Shown here: positions 19,259-27,167 of the stretch, piece by piece
How the letters are laid out: every line of letters starts with the position of its first letter
How positions within the stretch are numbered: the stretch's first letter is position 1
Assembly (NCBI RefSeq): GCF_029910095.1
Contig: NZ_CP094526.1
Coordinates: 6,262,001-6,326,000, forward strand
Direction of reading: 5' to 3'
From: Bradyrhizobium sp. ISRA464
Lineage (GTDB): Bacteria; Pseudomonadota; Alphaproteobacteria; Rhizobiales; Xanthobacteraceae
DNA: 64,000 bases
Translations under genes and position numbers: made by a program
The notes under the pieces: generated by a model
Databases searched by the model: none
What the model was told of the DNA's origin: nothing
Seen by the model: only the letters and a program-made list of their open reading frames with translations

Positions 19259-20025
19259 TGCCCGAATCTGCGATGCCGCAACCGATAGACCGTGAGCGCC
19301 TCCTCGAAATCCGCGCGGCTGAAATCAGGCCAACAGACCGGCGTAAAATGAAACTCGGAGAACGCACACTGCCAAAGCATAAAGTTCGACAGCCGCTGCT
19401 CTCCGGACGTCCGGATGACGAGATCCGGATCGGATTGCCCTGCCGTATAGAGCCGGCTCGCGATCGATTCAGGACCCAGGTCAGTTTGCAGCGTGTCCAC
19501 GGTGCCGGCCGTGAGGTGGTCCGCGATCAGCGTCCTGATGGCATGCAGCAATTCGAGGCGGCCGCTGTATGCGACGGCGATGTTCACGTCGAGCCCGGCA
19601 ATGCCTGCAGTATGGCACTCGGCGTTGCGAATGCGGCGCTCCGCATCGGGCGGAAGACGGGACAGGTCGCCGATCGCGCGCAGGTGCCAGAGGTGGCTGC
19701 ATGCAAGTTCCTCAAAAACATCGGCGATGACGGTCAGCAGTGCGTGCAGTTCTTCCGGATCGCGAGTGAGGTTTTCTGCGGACAGCGGCCATAGAGTGAC
19801 TATCGGAATGCCGGCCTCGCTGCACCACGATAACAGGGCATGAACGTTGCGTCCCCCTGCCCGGTAGCCTTCGATCGACTGCAGGCCGAGTCGTTCCGCC
19901 CACCGCCGGTTGCCGTCGAGGATGACGGCAAGATGCCGAATCGCTACGGGTCGATCGGACAACTGCGCATCGCCCCGGTTCGTCGCGCACGCGTCGGAAG
20001 TAGCCAAAGCGGTGACTTGCATCAT
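19255..20025 (-). CDS. Cis-prenyltransferase (UppS-like isoprenyl diphosphate synthase)
   Basis: A 256-residue member of the undecaprenyl diphosphate synthase family. Signature motifs: HLAVILDGNRRWA (D37 binds the allylic diphosphate and Mg), LSAENLTR (82-88) and the C-terminal DLVIRTSGEQRLSNFMLWQ with the following AFSE (E224). It begins with two ATGs behind GAGGGAG. Its stop overlaps the Rieske start (ATGA), showing translational coupling. Because it sits in an operon with a terpene synthase, it probably makes a short Z-configured substrate (e.g. neryl or Z,Z/Z,E-farnesyl diphosphate) rather than the C55 lipid carrier. This is inference; chain length cannot be read with certainty. Confidence 0.88.
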   Translation of the reverse strand: MMQVTALATSDACATNRGDAQLSDRPVAIRHLAVILDGNRRWAERLGLQSIEGYRAGGRNVHALLSWCSEAGIPIVTLWPLSAENLTRDPEELHALLTVIADVFEELACSHLWHLRAIGDLSRLPPDAERRIRNAECHTAGIAGLDVNIAVAYSGRLELLHAIRTLIADHLTAGTVDTLQTDLGPESIASRLYTAGQSDPDLVIRTSGEQRLSNFMLWQCAFSEFHFTPVCWPDFSRADFEEALTVYRLRHRRFGQ

Positions 20026-20284
20026 CAGCGCTCCCTCAATTGATCACGAAGACAAGAGGCTTCCTTCGCGAATGCATTGCGCGCTCGGGCGGGATAGCTC
20101 GGCGTGACCGTCGCTTGATCATTGAACGGTCTTCCTAGTATCTTAACTATTCAGCGGCAGGTACAAACTACCAGCTATGGGGGGGGCAGCGATTGCTCCG
20201 CCGCCGCCGGCCAACGCGACTGCGGCGATGCCCATAGAACTAAAATTCGAATAGCGGCACTGCCAACCTCAGAGCGACCGACGT

Positions 20285-20475
20285 TCAGAACCTACCCTGC
20301 ACATCCCTTGGTAGATTTGCTCAGCGTTAAAGACCGTGTAGCCCTTCATGAAAGGAATCGCCCGTTCGGCTTCGTCGCCGGTCTCGGAATTCGTCTCTTT
20401 GCGAATGATCTTGTCGGCATAGACCACGAGCGTTCCGGTTTCGGCTTTGCGAATGTAGGACTCGGACGAAGGTAG
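20285..20475 (-). pseudogene. ArdC-type antirestriction zincin fragment
   Basis: One minus-strand frame reads SYIRKAETGTLVVYADK, then ETGDEAERAIPFMKGYTVFN and AEQI, before losing similarity. This is the N-terminal core of ArdC/DUF1738-like antirestriction proteins carried by conjugative elements. Both ends are missing; the upstream end is fused to the feruloyl-CoA synthase scrap. Confidence 0.6.
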
Positions 20476-20585
20476 ATCGTGCCGTCGGCGCGACGCTCGA
20501 CCGTCATCTCGGGATTGCCGAACGAGATCGGACGAAGCAAATGCGCGCCGGCGAGCGGCGAAGGCCTATCAGGCTTTGCGCTCAT
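20457..20585 (-). pseudogene. Feruloyl-CoA synthase N-terminal scrap
   Basis: About 43 residues (MSAKPDRPSPLAGAHLL, then RPISFGNPEMTVERRADGTI) match the start of AMP-binding feruloyl-CoA synthases. The rest of the enzyme (about 580 residues) is missing; sequence passes into the ArdC fragment near 20460. Its ATG overlaps the stop of the crotonase fragment (ATGA), the ancestral operon order of a phenylpropanoid catabolic cluster. Confidence 0.6.
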
Positions 20586-20830
20586 GTCGGCTTCACCTTA
20601 GCGGTCTTGCGATCAAGGAACGCGTGGATGCGCCGCTTGGCTTCCTTGTCGCTCTGCGCGACGGTCGCCATCAGGGATTGTATCAAAAGCCCGGTCTGCG
20701 GATTGGCCTCCGCGATCATCGGCAACGCCTGAAGCACCGCGAAATTTGTCAGCGGCGCGTTCGCGGCGACCCGTTCGGCAAGCTCCAGCGGGGCCATGGG
20801 CGTCGCCTCAACCGTGGCTGGCGGGCTCAC
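20582..20830 (-). pseudogene. Crotonase (enoyl-CoA hydratase family) C-terminal fragment
   Basis: About 72 residues with LELAERVAANAPLTNFAVLQ and QSDKEAKRRIHAFLDRK, the typical helical C terminus of enoyl-CoA hydratases. The N-terminal and catalytic part is absent; an IS5-type transposase fragment begins just beyond 20840. With the overlapping feruloyl-CoA synthase start it points to a former ferulate/coumarate degradation operon. Confidence 0.6.
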
Positions 20831-20849
20831 CGACCATACTATGTTTGTC

Positions 20850-21440
20850 GATGGGCAAGTTCGCCCTGATCAAGCACCAGCGCGATGCCCACGCCAAGCA
20901 GTTCAAGCGCGCCAACCGGGCCTTGAGGACGCTGCGAACCTATCTCGGCCGCGTCATCCGCGATATCACCCGCAAGCTCGAAGGCAGCGTCGGCTTGCTT
21001 CATGAGATCGCGCTCGACCGCATGCTGGCGCTGGCGCGAGGGGTGCTTGACCAGAAGCAGCGCCAGCGAGGACCGAAGGTCTACTCGCTGCACGCGCCGG
21101 AGGTAGAGTGCATCGGCAAGGCAAGGTGCACCGGCCCTACGAGTTCGGCGTCAAGGTCTCGGTCGCCACGACGCTATCGCCGGCCTGCGGCGGCCAGTTC
21201 GTCACCCATGTGAAGGCCTTGCCCGGCAACCCCTATGACGGCCACACGCTCAAAACCGTGATCCGGACATGGAGGCGCTGATCGGCAACATCATCGAGCG
21301 CCTCGTTTTCGACAAAGGCTATCGCGACCACGATGCGCCACCCGACTACAAGTTCAGGATGTTCATCTCAGGGCAGAAGCCAAACGGTGTCGTCGCGCTC
21401 GGCGTGAAGGGTCTATGGTTGTGTCCGCCGTGAACCCAAC
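20850..21440 (+). mobile_element. IS5-family transposase fragment, frameshifted
   Basis: Reads MGKFALIKHQRDAHAKQFKR, then LRTLRTYLGRVIRDITRKLE and VYSLHAPEVECIGK. After a frameshift near 21125 the similarity resumes in other frames (PYEFGVKVSVATTLS, QFVTHVKALPGNPYDGHTL, YRDHDAPPDYKFRMFISGQK) and stops about 21400. It is the middle part of an IS5-family DDE transposase. The 5' end and the last 60-80 residues are missing. Confidence 0.65.
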
Positions 21441-21904
21441 GGGCAAACGTCCGGCGAGACTTGGCTTTCGGATGGTTGGCAAGCCAGCGAGATAATCATT
21501 CCCGCCGGTTTGATGAATCGACTTCGCGATGCACAATGACGCCGCCTATCCGTTTGCATCTCTTGGATAAGGCTACGACGGCCTCAGCACCTTGGCTTCC
21601 ACGGCTCGCAGAACGTGCTGGGGCTTTTCGTTCTTCCTTAAGTTCCTTCGGCCCATGAGGTCGGAGCTGCTCCTCTTCAAAGCGGATGGCGAGGCGCTCC
21701 TGCCAAGGTACAACTGCGGTACGAAGCCTTACATAGGCGTACCGCAGCCATGTACCTTTCAGTCGCCATCACCCTTTAAGTAACGATGGCATCGCCGATA
21801 GACGATGCCTCCGTAGCCGATCACCTCGGCAGGGCCGTCATTGCGTAGGGGTGCGATCTCATGACAGCAATCTGTATCATGGGTCTGGCCGATCTTTACA
21901 GTTC
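21441..21904. other. Stretch without a supported gene
   Basis: No recognisable frame on either strand. It lies between the IS5 fragment and the end of the NEL-domain remnant. Confidence 0.4.
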
Positions 21905-22500
21905 GACACTAAGCCTCCCAACCGCCCGGCAGCATGACCTTGCTTTTGATTTCCCGGGCGATCTCACTGACGATTTGAGGTCAAGCGTCCGCTCGGCAGC
22001 GGCGTCGCCCGTCAGACCCTCTTCAGCGAGCCGCTGGTTCAGGCGAGTTTGAAACTCATCGCCCATCGCGCGATGAGCCGATCTTCCATCTCTGCATGGT
22101 CATCCGAGGCAATGCGCCTCAGCACGGTGCCCCAAGGATGCCAACGTGTAGCCAAATAGTCCGCAAAGCCTCTAGCTTCCTCGCCCGGCACCGTCGCCAT
22201 GGCCCCGGCAACGTCGTCTCGGGCGACGTGAGAGACAGTAAGAAAGCGCACGTAGCTCCAATGGCTCGCGCAACGGGGTCTGGTAGGCGAGGTAGACCTC
22301 GATATCATTGATCGGCTCGGACCGGCCAAGGGCTACACTCTGGCGCACTAGCGCGCTATTTCGTCCAGCGCCCCCAAACGGAATATGACACGGCCATGCT
22401 GGAGACCTGCTCAACCAGCCTGCGACGCCCTCGTGTAGCGGCAGGGGCCCGGCCTCCATCGGTTCAAACGAGAAAAGGATCTGCGAACCGGCATAGTCGT
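21905..22500 (-). pseudogene. NEL ubiquitin-ligase domain remnant (NopM/IpaH family)
   Basis: Pieces in different frames match the NEL domain of the intact-looking copy at 27168-28883. They are an ALDEIAR scrap near 22365, INDIEVYLAYQTPLREPLEL, then SYVRFLTVSHVARDDVAGAM, FADYLATRWHPWGTVLRRIA and finally NQRLAEEGLTGDAAAERTL. At least two frameshifts separate them. The LRR part and the catalytic Cys segment are not found. It is a decayed second copy of this effector type. Confidence 0.7.
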
Positions 22501-22865
22501 CGCCACGCATGACCGTCGTCAGATTGGTCTGCGACACCTCGTGCAATGATGACTGCGTCACCGTCGCGCGAAGCTCGTTGTTGCTCTGCTGGCATTGCCG
22601 TCAGACTCGCGCATGAAGCTCTGCAGACTATAGCGGTGCTATATTGGGATCTTGGCGAGCGAAATACCCTGTCTTCAGTCCGACGACAAGCGCGGCGAAT
22701 CTGAAAACGGTACAGGCTTCGGGGGAAACTCTGATTGTCGAAGTGCGGTACGCGGCCAGCTCCACCGCTCGCCACTTCGATCGGACTATCATAGATGCCG
22801 CAAACGCTGCTTCCGATTTTTTCGAGCATCGCAACAAGACATATCGCCTCTCTGGATCTTCTACC
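22501..22865. other. Stretch without a supported gene
   Basis: Between the NEL remnant and the ADP-ribosyltransferase gene. Several overlapping frames of 80-120 codons, none recognised, and no LRR sequence. Confidence 0.4.
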
Positions 22866-23774
22866 TCAGCCTCTTGTCTCTGACTTTCTGTATGGATTCG
22901 ATTCGCTAGCGGTCCGATAGTCATCCAGATTCCCGCCCAGAAACAGTACCTCCCGCTCCTCAGTTGGGGTATCGCTCACCCATGCTAGACTGGGTTCATC
23001 ATTCTCAGTCCCGTCCTCAAGAATCCTGACGATCTCTTCGGCCGTCCAAGTGGTGACCCTCGGCACCGTGTAAGTGTGCAACTCGTTCGCGTTTTCCGCG
23101 ATTGCTTTGGCGCCATACCCGTCGTCATCGTCCGGCGAAACGAGCAGTTGTGAAGCGTCCTCGGACAGTGATACAAAAGGTGAAGAATTGGTGTCCCCTC
23201 TCATGTGCTCTGCCGCTGCGCGACCCAGATCAAGTTGTTGGCCTCCCCAAATATTCCAGGGAGCGGCGTCGAAACGCAAAGCCGCCATGGAACGCAAATG
23301 GTCCAACGCGCTTTGACGGTCCAGCACATGTGGCTTGCAATGGCTGGCGTGGTCTTGAAAGCGCTGCAGCTCCGCGTACGACGATGCCACTACGTCGTCG
23401 TAAACGCGACCACTATCGACGCCGCTGGCTGACGGCCTGGTCGCGCTTGACCATTGTGCTGATCTTTGCGCAGCAAGTTCGATTTCTCTTCTGAGTTCCG
23501 CAACGTTTGCGCAGGTCAGCGTTGCGGCAAGCTGAGCGCGCGTTCTGACAAAGGATGCAGCTGCGCACCGCTCGTTCTCCTGGATAGACTGCGCTCTCAC
23601 ATTGCCTTCCGTCACAGTGCGGGTCGATCCAGCCCCGGGTGAAGCTGATGTTCGAAGGATTGGCTGAGGCTCTCTAAGCCGCCGCTCAAAGTCTGCTTGC
23701 CCTGTCTCTTCCTGTTGCGACTCGACGTAATTTGTCCGAGCCGCGGATGGGTCGACATTGTGAAATGGGTCCAT
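22866..23774 (-). CDS. Putative type III effector with a cholera-toxin-like ADP-ribosyltransferase domain
   Basis: A 302-residue protein. The N terminus (MDPFHNVDPS..., then QQEETGQADFERRL) resembles that of the tts-box effector at 9305 (MDPHNFNPFD..., QQAGQEDFEQNL), suggesting a shared secretion signal. The C-terminal half carries the three R-S-E marks of CT/LT-type ADP-ribosyltransferases. They are LRFDAAP (R167; compare LYRADSRPP), SPFVSLSED (201-204, the STS-like strand) and TEEREVLFLGGN (E273, E275; compare DEQEVSALGG). AAAGGA precedes the ATG. A tts box lies on the same strand 503-541 bp upstream. Transfer of ADP-ribose to a plant protein is inferred from the motifs. The middle region (60-150) is helical and unassigned. 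Confidence 0.65.
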   Translation of the reverse strand: MDPFHNVDPSAARTNYVESQQEETGQADFERRLREPQPILRTSASPGAGSTRTVTEGNVRAQSIQENERCAAASFVRTRAQLAATLTCANVAELRREIELAAQRSAQWSSATRPSASGVDSGRVYDDVVASSYAELQRFQDHASHCKPHVLDRQSALDHLRSMAALRFDAAPWNIWGGQQLDLGRAAAEHMRGDTNSSPFVSLSEDASQLLVSPDDDDGYGAKAIAENANELHTYTVPRVTTWTAEEIVRILEDGTENDEPSLAWVSDTPTEEREVLFLGGNLDDYRTASESNPYRKSETRG

Positions 23775-24276
23775 TCCATTTTTCCTTTGGTAGCCTTATC
23801 GACATCAATCCAACAAAGTTGATCCGATTTGAGCGAGTCACGAGTCAGAAATCGAGACGCGCGCAAATGTCTGTAAAATGATCGGATCTGGTTTCTCGAA
23901 CGGTTCGGTATGTTGAGGGGGGGGCAGGTCCTTCTCTTCCAGATTTTGGTGAGCCCATCAAACTTGGCCCTTGTCTGGATAGAGATGTTCGTATGCTAGA
24001 GGGCTTAGCTGTCGATCAGCTGACCAGCCTCATTGGTCGTCCGTGAAGAACCCAGCACTTCAGCTCGGGGCGAGGTGAAGTCGGAGGATGAGGTGATCAG
24101 CGCAGACCTCGAAGCGGCGCTGACAGCGCGCCGAGGCGCTCGGGGGAATGGCGTCGGCCGCCGCCCGCGGATAGTGTGCGTCAAAGTCACCCGGTTGTTG
24201 CTCCAATAGTCGTTGCTCGCGCAGGAGATCATAACGTCAATGAAATCTCGGCATGGGTCGAGTTGGGTCGTTTCGG
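23775..24276 (-). other. Long leader between tts box and effector, with a short Ser-rich frame
   Basis: The minus-strand frame ending at 24005 contains a 75-codon Ser/Arg/Thr-rich stretch from an ATG at about 24232 (MISCASNDYWSNN..., ending GQLIDS). It lies just downstream of the tts box. It could be a decayed effector N terminus or non-coding leader. No good ribosome binding site is seen, and no other gene is recognised. Confidence 0.3.
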
Positions 24277-24315
24277 CTAGATTTTTGCAAGGGGAGCTTT
24301 CGAGAAGCTGACGAG
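24277..24315 (-). promoter_or_regulatory. tts box (minus strand)
   Basis: On the minus strand the core reads TCGTCAGCTTCTCGAAAGCT, followed by CCCC and later CTA: a near-perfect TtsI-binding site. It points towards the ADP-ribosyltransferase-like gene that starts at 23774. Confidence 0.88.
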
Positions 24316-24852
24316 TGAGGAACGGTACGCACGTCCACCTCGCCCAATAGTTCGGATCCTCCCAGCCTTCTGCCATCACTCTGATACTACGTGGCTCGAC
24401 GTAATCAACCTTCGCGTGGCCACAGGCCTCCATGGCAATTGGGCATGTCGAGCGATTCACGAAGTTGCGATAAATATCTTGCACTTGAGCTGGCCGCCAA
24501 TCAGTTCGCTGGTTTCTATACGGGATCTTAGGTGACGAGGTTATTCAGGCGGCTGGTTCGCCGACATCCGAATCTGACGTCTGCAGTGAGCTTCGGCAAC
24601 TGATCCGTGTCTTTGAGCTGCCCCAGATCCTTGACGCGGCGATCACACCATCAGCCTGGCGGTGGTCTGCACAACGAGCCCCTGGTGCGCACCGTGCGGT
24701 ACTGCGCGGTCGCGAACACGCTGGGGTTCGTCGTGCAAGAGGCATCTTGAAGCCAGCCCAGCAGCATTCGCGATAAATCCCGATCCGGGATAGCCTGCTT
24801 ACGTTACGCTGGCATCCATCTATACCAATGTCTATACGAGCTAGCCACGCGG
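24316..24852. other. Stretch without a supported gene
   Basis: No recognised frame. ATCCAT...ACCAAT at about 24817-24833 is only faintly reminiscent of a nod box and too short to count. Confidence 0.4.
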
Positions 24853-26445
24853 ATGATTGGCACGAAGCGCGCACGCAATCATTCTGCTCTTATGGCTATG
24901 TACACTCAAGCTTATCCCTTATGCGATGAGGCGCAGGAACGCACGTCTGAACTTGGTGCACCTACTGCCCTATATTCCCGTTTGATCGATGACCTCAGTC
25001 AGTTGAATTTCGCAGACGCGGATGACCGTCGAGCATTCCCTCCGACCCTGCACAGCGTATTGGCAAAGCATGGGCTATTCGGGCTCACGACACCAACAGA
25101 GCATGGCGGGCTAGCTCTTCCCCTGCAAGACGCCATCGACCTCATCTCCGCCACTGCGTCCTTCGACGTCTCGGCTGCCTCTACCCTCGTGATCCATAAC
25201 TTCCTGGCCTTGCCCTGCATCGAAGCGGCACCGCATATCCCTGAACAGAGGCAGGTCATGCGGGGCGCAACACGCGGCGACCTTTGCGCTTTCGCTTTAA
25301 CAGAGCCTGGAGCTGGCTCCGCCCCGCGACATATAGAGGCTTCGGCTTTCATGCACGAAGATAGAGTTCGCGTCTCTGGCCGCAAAATTTGGATCGGCCT
25401 CGCTGACTGGGCTCGTTGGATCGTTTGCTTTGCGCGCGCTTCCGGTCCCGATGCGAAAGGCCGGGTCGTTGGCGTATTGGTTGATAGGCAGGCTCCTGGC
25501 CTAAAGGTCACGCACGAGCATCGCACGCTCGGTCTACGCGGAATTATTCAGAATACCCTGGAGTTCCACGACGTCGAGCTGCCGAGTGCTTACGTGCTCT
25601 CTCGCGATCAGGACGGCTGGGGAGCGGCAGCATCCAGTATGAACCGCGGGCGCATCGGTGTGGCAGCCATGGGCCTTGGAGCGCTTGAACGCGCCATCCA
25701 GGTCGCAGCCTCATATGCAAGCCATCGTCGACTAGGCAAGCTGCGCATGCTCGAGAACAGCTATATCGAGCAGTTATTTGGACAGATGGTACTGCGGCGG
25801 GAAATCGTGAAGGCAATGCTGGCTGCATCCTGCCGACTTGTCTCAACGCAGGGCGCACCCAACGTCCACCTTGCGTCAGCAACGAAGGTTTTGTCGTCAG
25901 AGTGGTGCGGCCTCGTCGCTGATCAATGCGTCCAACTGCTGGGCGGACGTGGTTACGATGAGGGAACGCCTGTCGCTAAGATCTATCGAGACGCACGCAT
26001 TCTCCGCATCTTCGAAGGTCCGACCGAGACGCTGCTATCACATCTCGGCCGCTGCCTTCTCTCTCGAGCCACACGTGACGAAATAGCCGCTCTCTTTCGG
26101 TCTCTCGGTGCGGCACAAGTCCACGCTGCTGCAATTGAGGATCTGTCTGGGCTCAATGAGACAGACGGCGCCGTACTCGTCTATGCGGGTTGGCTCACCA
26201 CACTCGGACTGGCACAAGCTGTCATGTCTGCCGGTTGCTTCTCGGCCTCAGATTGTTCGGCGGCCGCAGCGGACCTGGTCAGTTCCGAATTAGCGATTCT
26301 CCGTACTCGCGCGCCGAAGCGGCTATCTTTCGAAGACCGCATTCGCGCTCGCCGGACTCTGAATACCTTCCTTCACGACGCGGCTTCTTCCATCCGCTCA
26401 CCAGTCCTCACGGACGATTACCTCAAATTGGTGCAGTATGTCTGA
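24853..26445 (+). CDS. Acyl-CoA dehydrogenase family protein
   Basis: The 530-residue protein has the three-domain acyl-CoA dehydrogenase architecture: an N-terminal helical domain, FAD-binding beta domain (ALTEPGAGSAPRH about 155-167, VSGRKIWIG) and C-terminal helical domain (RGRIGVAAMGLGALERA). The QLLGGRGYDEG flavin-contact motif and the catalytic-base segment IFEGPTET are intact. It is longer than the usual 380-400 residues because of a C-terminal extension of about 110 residues. The start is uncertain: in-frame ATGs at 24892 and 24898 are alternatives. It stands alone between effector genes, so the acyl-CoA substrate cannot be inferred. Intactness among broken neighbours suggests it is maintained. 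Confidence 0.88.
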   Translation: MIGTKRARNHSALMAMYTQAYPLCDEAQERTSELGAPTALYSRLIDDLSQLNFADADDRRAFPPTLHSVLAKHGLFGLTTPTEHGGLALPLQDAIDLISATASFDVSAASTLVIHNFLALPCIEAAPHIPEQRQVMRGATRGDLCAFALTEPGAGSAPRHIEASAFMHEDRVRVSGRKIWIGLADWARWIVCFARASGPDAKGRVVGVLVDRQAPGLKVTHEHRTLGLRGIIQNTLEFHDVELPSAYVLSRDQDGWGAAASSMNRGRIGVAAMGLGALERAIQVAASYASHRRLGKLRMLENSYIEQLFGQMVLRREIVKAMLAASCRLVSTQGAPNVHLASATKVLSSEWCGLVADQCVQLLGGRGYDEGTPVAKIYRDARILRIFEGPTETLLSHLGRCLLSRATRDEIAALFRSLGAAQVHAAAIEDLSGLNETDGAVLVYAGWLTTLGLAQAVMSAGCFSASDCSAAAADLVSSELAILRTRAPKRLSFEDRIRARRTLNTFLHDAASSIRSPVLTDDYLKLVQYV

Positions 26446-26779
26446 CATCCCAGATGGCAAGGGGAGCGAGGGAGGCCGGCCGAAGACGACTTCGGCCTCG
26501 TTTGACCAGGCTGTCTGCCCGAAACGTTAAAGACATGAGCGCCTTCGCTGAGGCGTGTCGAATGGCGAATTTGTGCAACAGCTTGCTGCACTATTGCCTT
26601 GGGCCAGAACGTCCGCCCGCTTGACGCAGTCAAGGCGCCGACGCGCTTGATACGCTCGCCACCGGGACGGTCAGCCGACTATTGGCATCATCCAGGACGA
26701 TACGCGAAGAGGGAGCTGCTCCAAATCTGCGCAAGCCCCTGCTCGCGCGCTTCCCATCCAGATTGTCGCGCTATAAGTG
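26446..26779. other. Stretch without a supported gene
   Basis: Sequence between the dehydrogenase and a resolvase fragment; no recognisable frame. Confidence 0.4.
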
Positions 26780-26985
26780 GACGCTTTCGACCGGGTACGT
26801 GGAACCCGGGAGCGGCAGGCGCTTCGACCGCCCAAGTTCGCGGTGGCCCTCTCACATGCCAAGGCAATCGGCGCCAAACTGCTCATTGCGAAGCTTGACC
26901 GGCTCACCCGCAACGTGGACCCGCTTCGGTCGCTGATGGCCATAGTCGAGCCAACCGGGTGTTCTGCAGCGACGCTCGTCAGCTA
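26780..26985 (+). mobile_element. Serine recombinase (resolvase) N-domain fragment
   Basis: The frame reads LRPPKFAVALSHAKAIGAK, then LLIAKLDRLTRNVDPLRSLM and AIVEPTG. This is the middle of the resolvase catalytic domain, with the conserved KLDRL.R motif. The Ser nucleophile region and the DNA-binding C terminus are missing. Confidence 0.6.
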
Positions 26986-27167
26986 ATTGACAGGTAGGCC
27001 TGCTAACGGCAGCACGCTTCCGCGTTGACGGCCTTTCCGGATTTATCCGGTCAACGAAACGGCAGGAAGCAATCGTCGGCGGAAGTTCGAAGATGATGTC
27101 AAGCACGATCGATCTTTCGGCGGCGCCACAGTGCACCCAAATATTTCTCCGAGAATCTTGGGAAGTC

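Noticed and set aside
24803..24850. Short nod-box-like sequence before the acyl-CoA dehydrogenase gene
   Set aside because: ATCCAT and ACCAAT are far closer together than in real nod boxes, and the middle elements are absent.
24857..24872. Sigma-54-like sequence TGGCACGAAGCGCGCA at the start of the acyl-CoA dehydrogenase gene
   Set aside because: The -12 element is wrong (GCGCA rather than TTGCA), and a start just downstream would leave no room for a leader.
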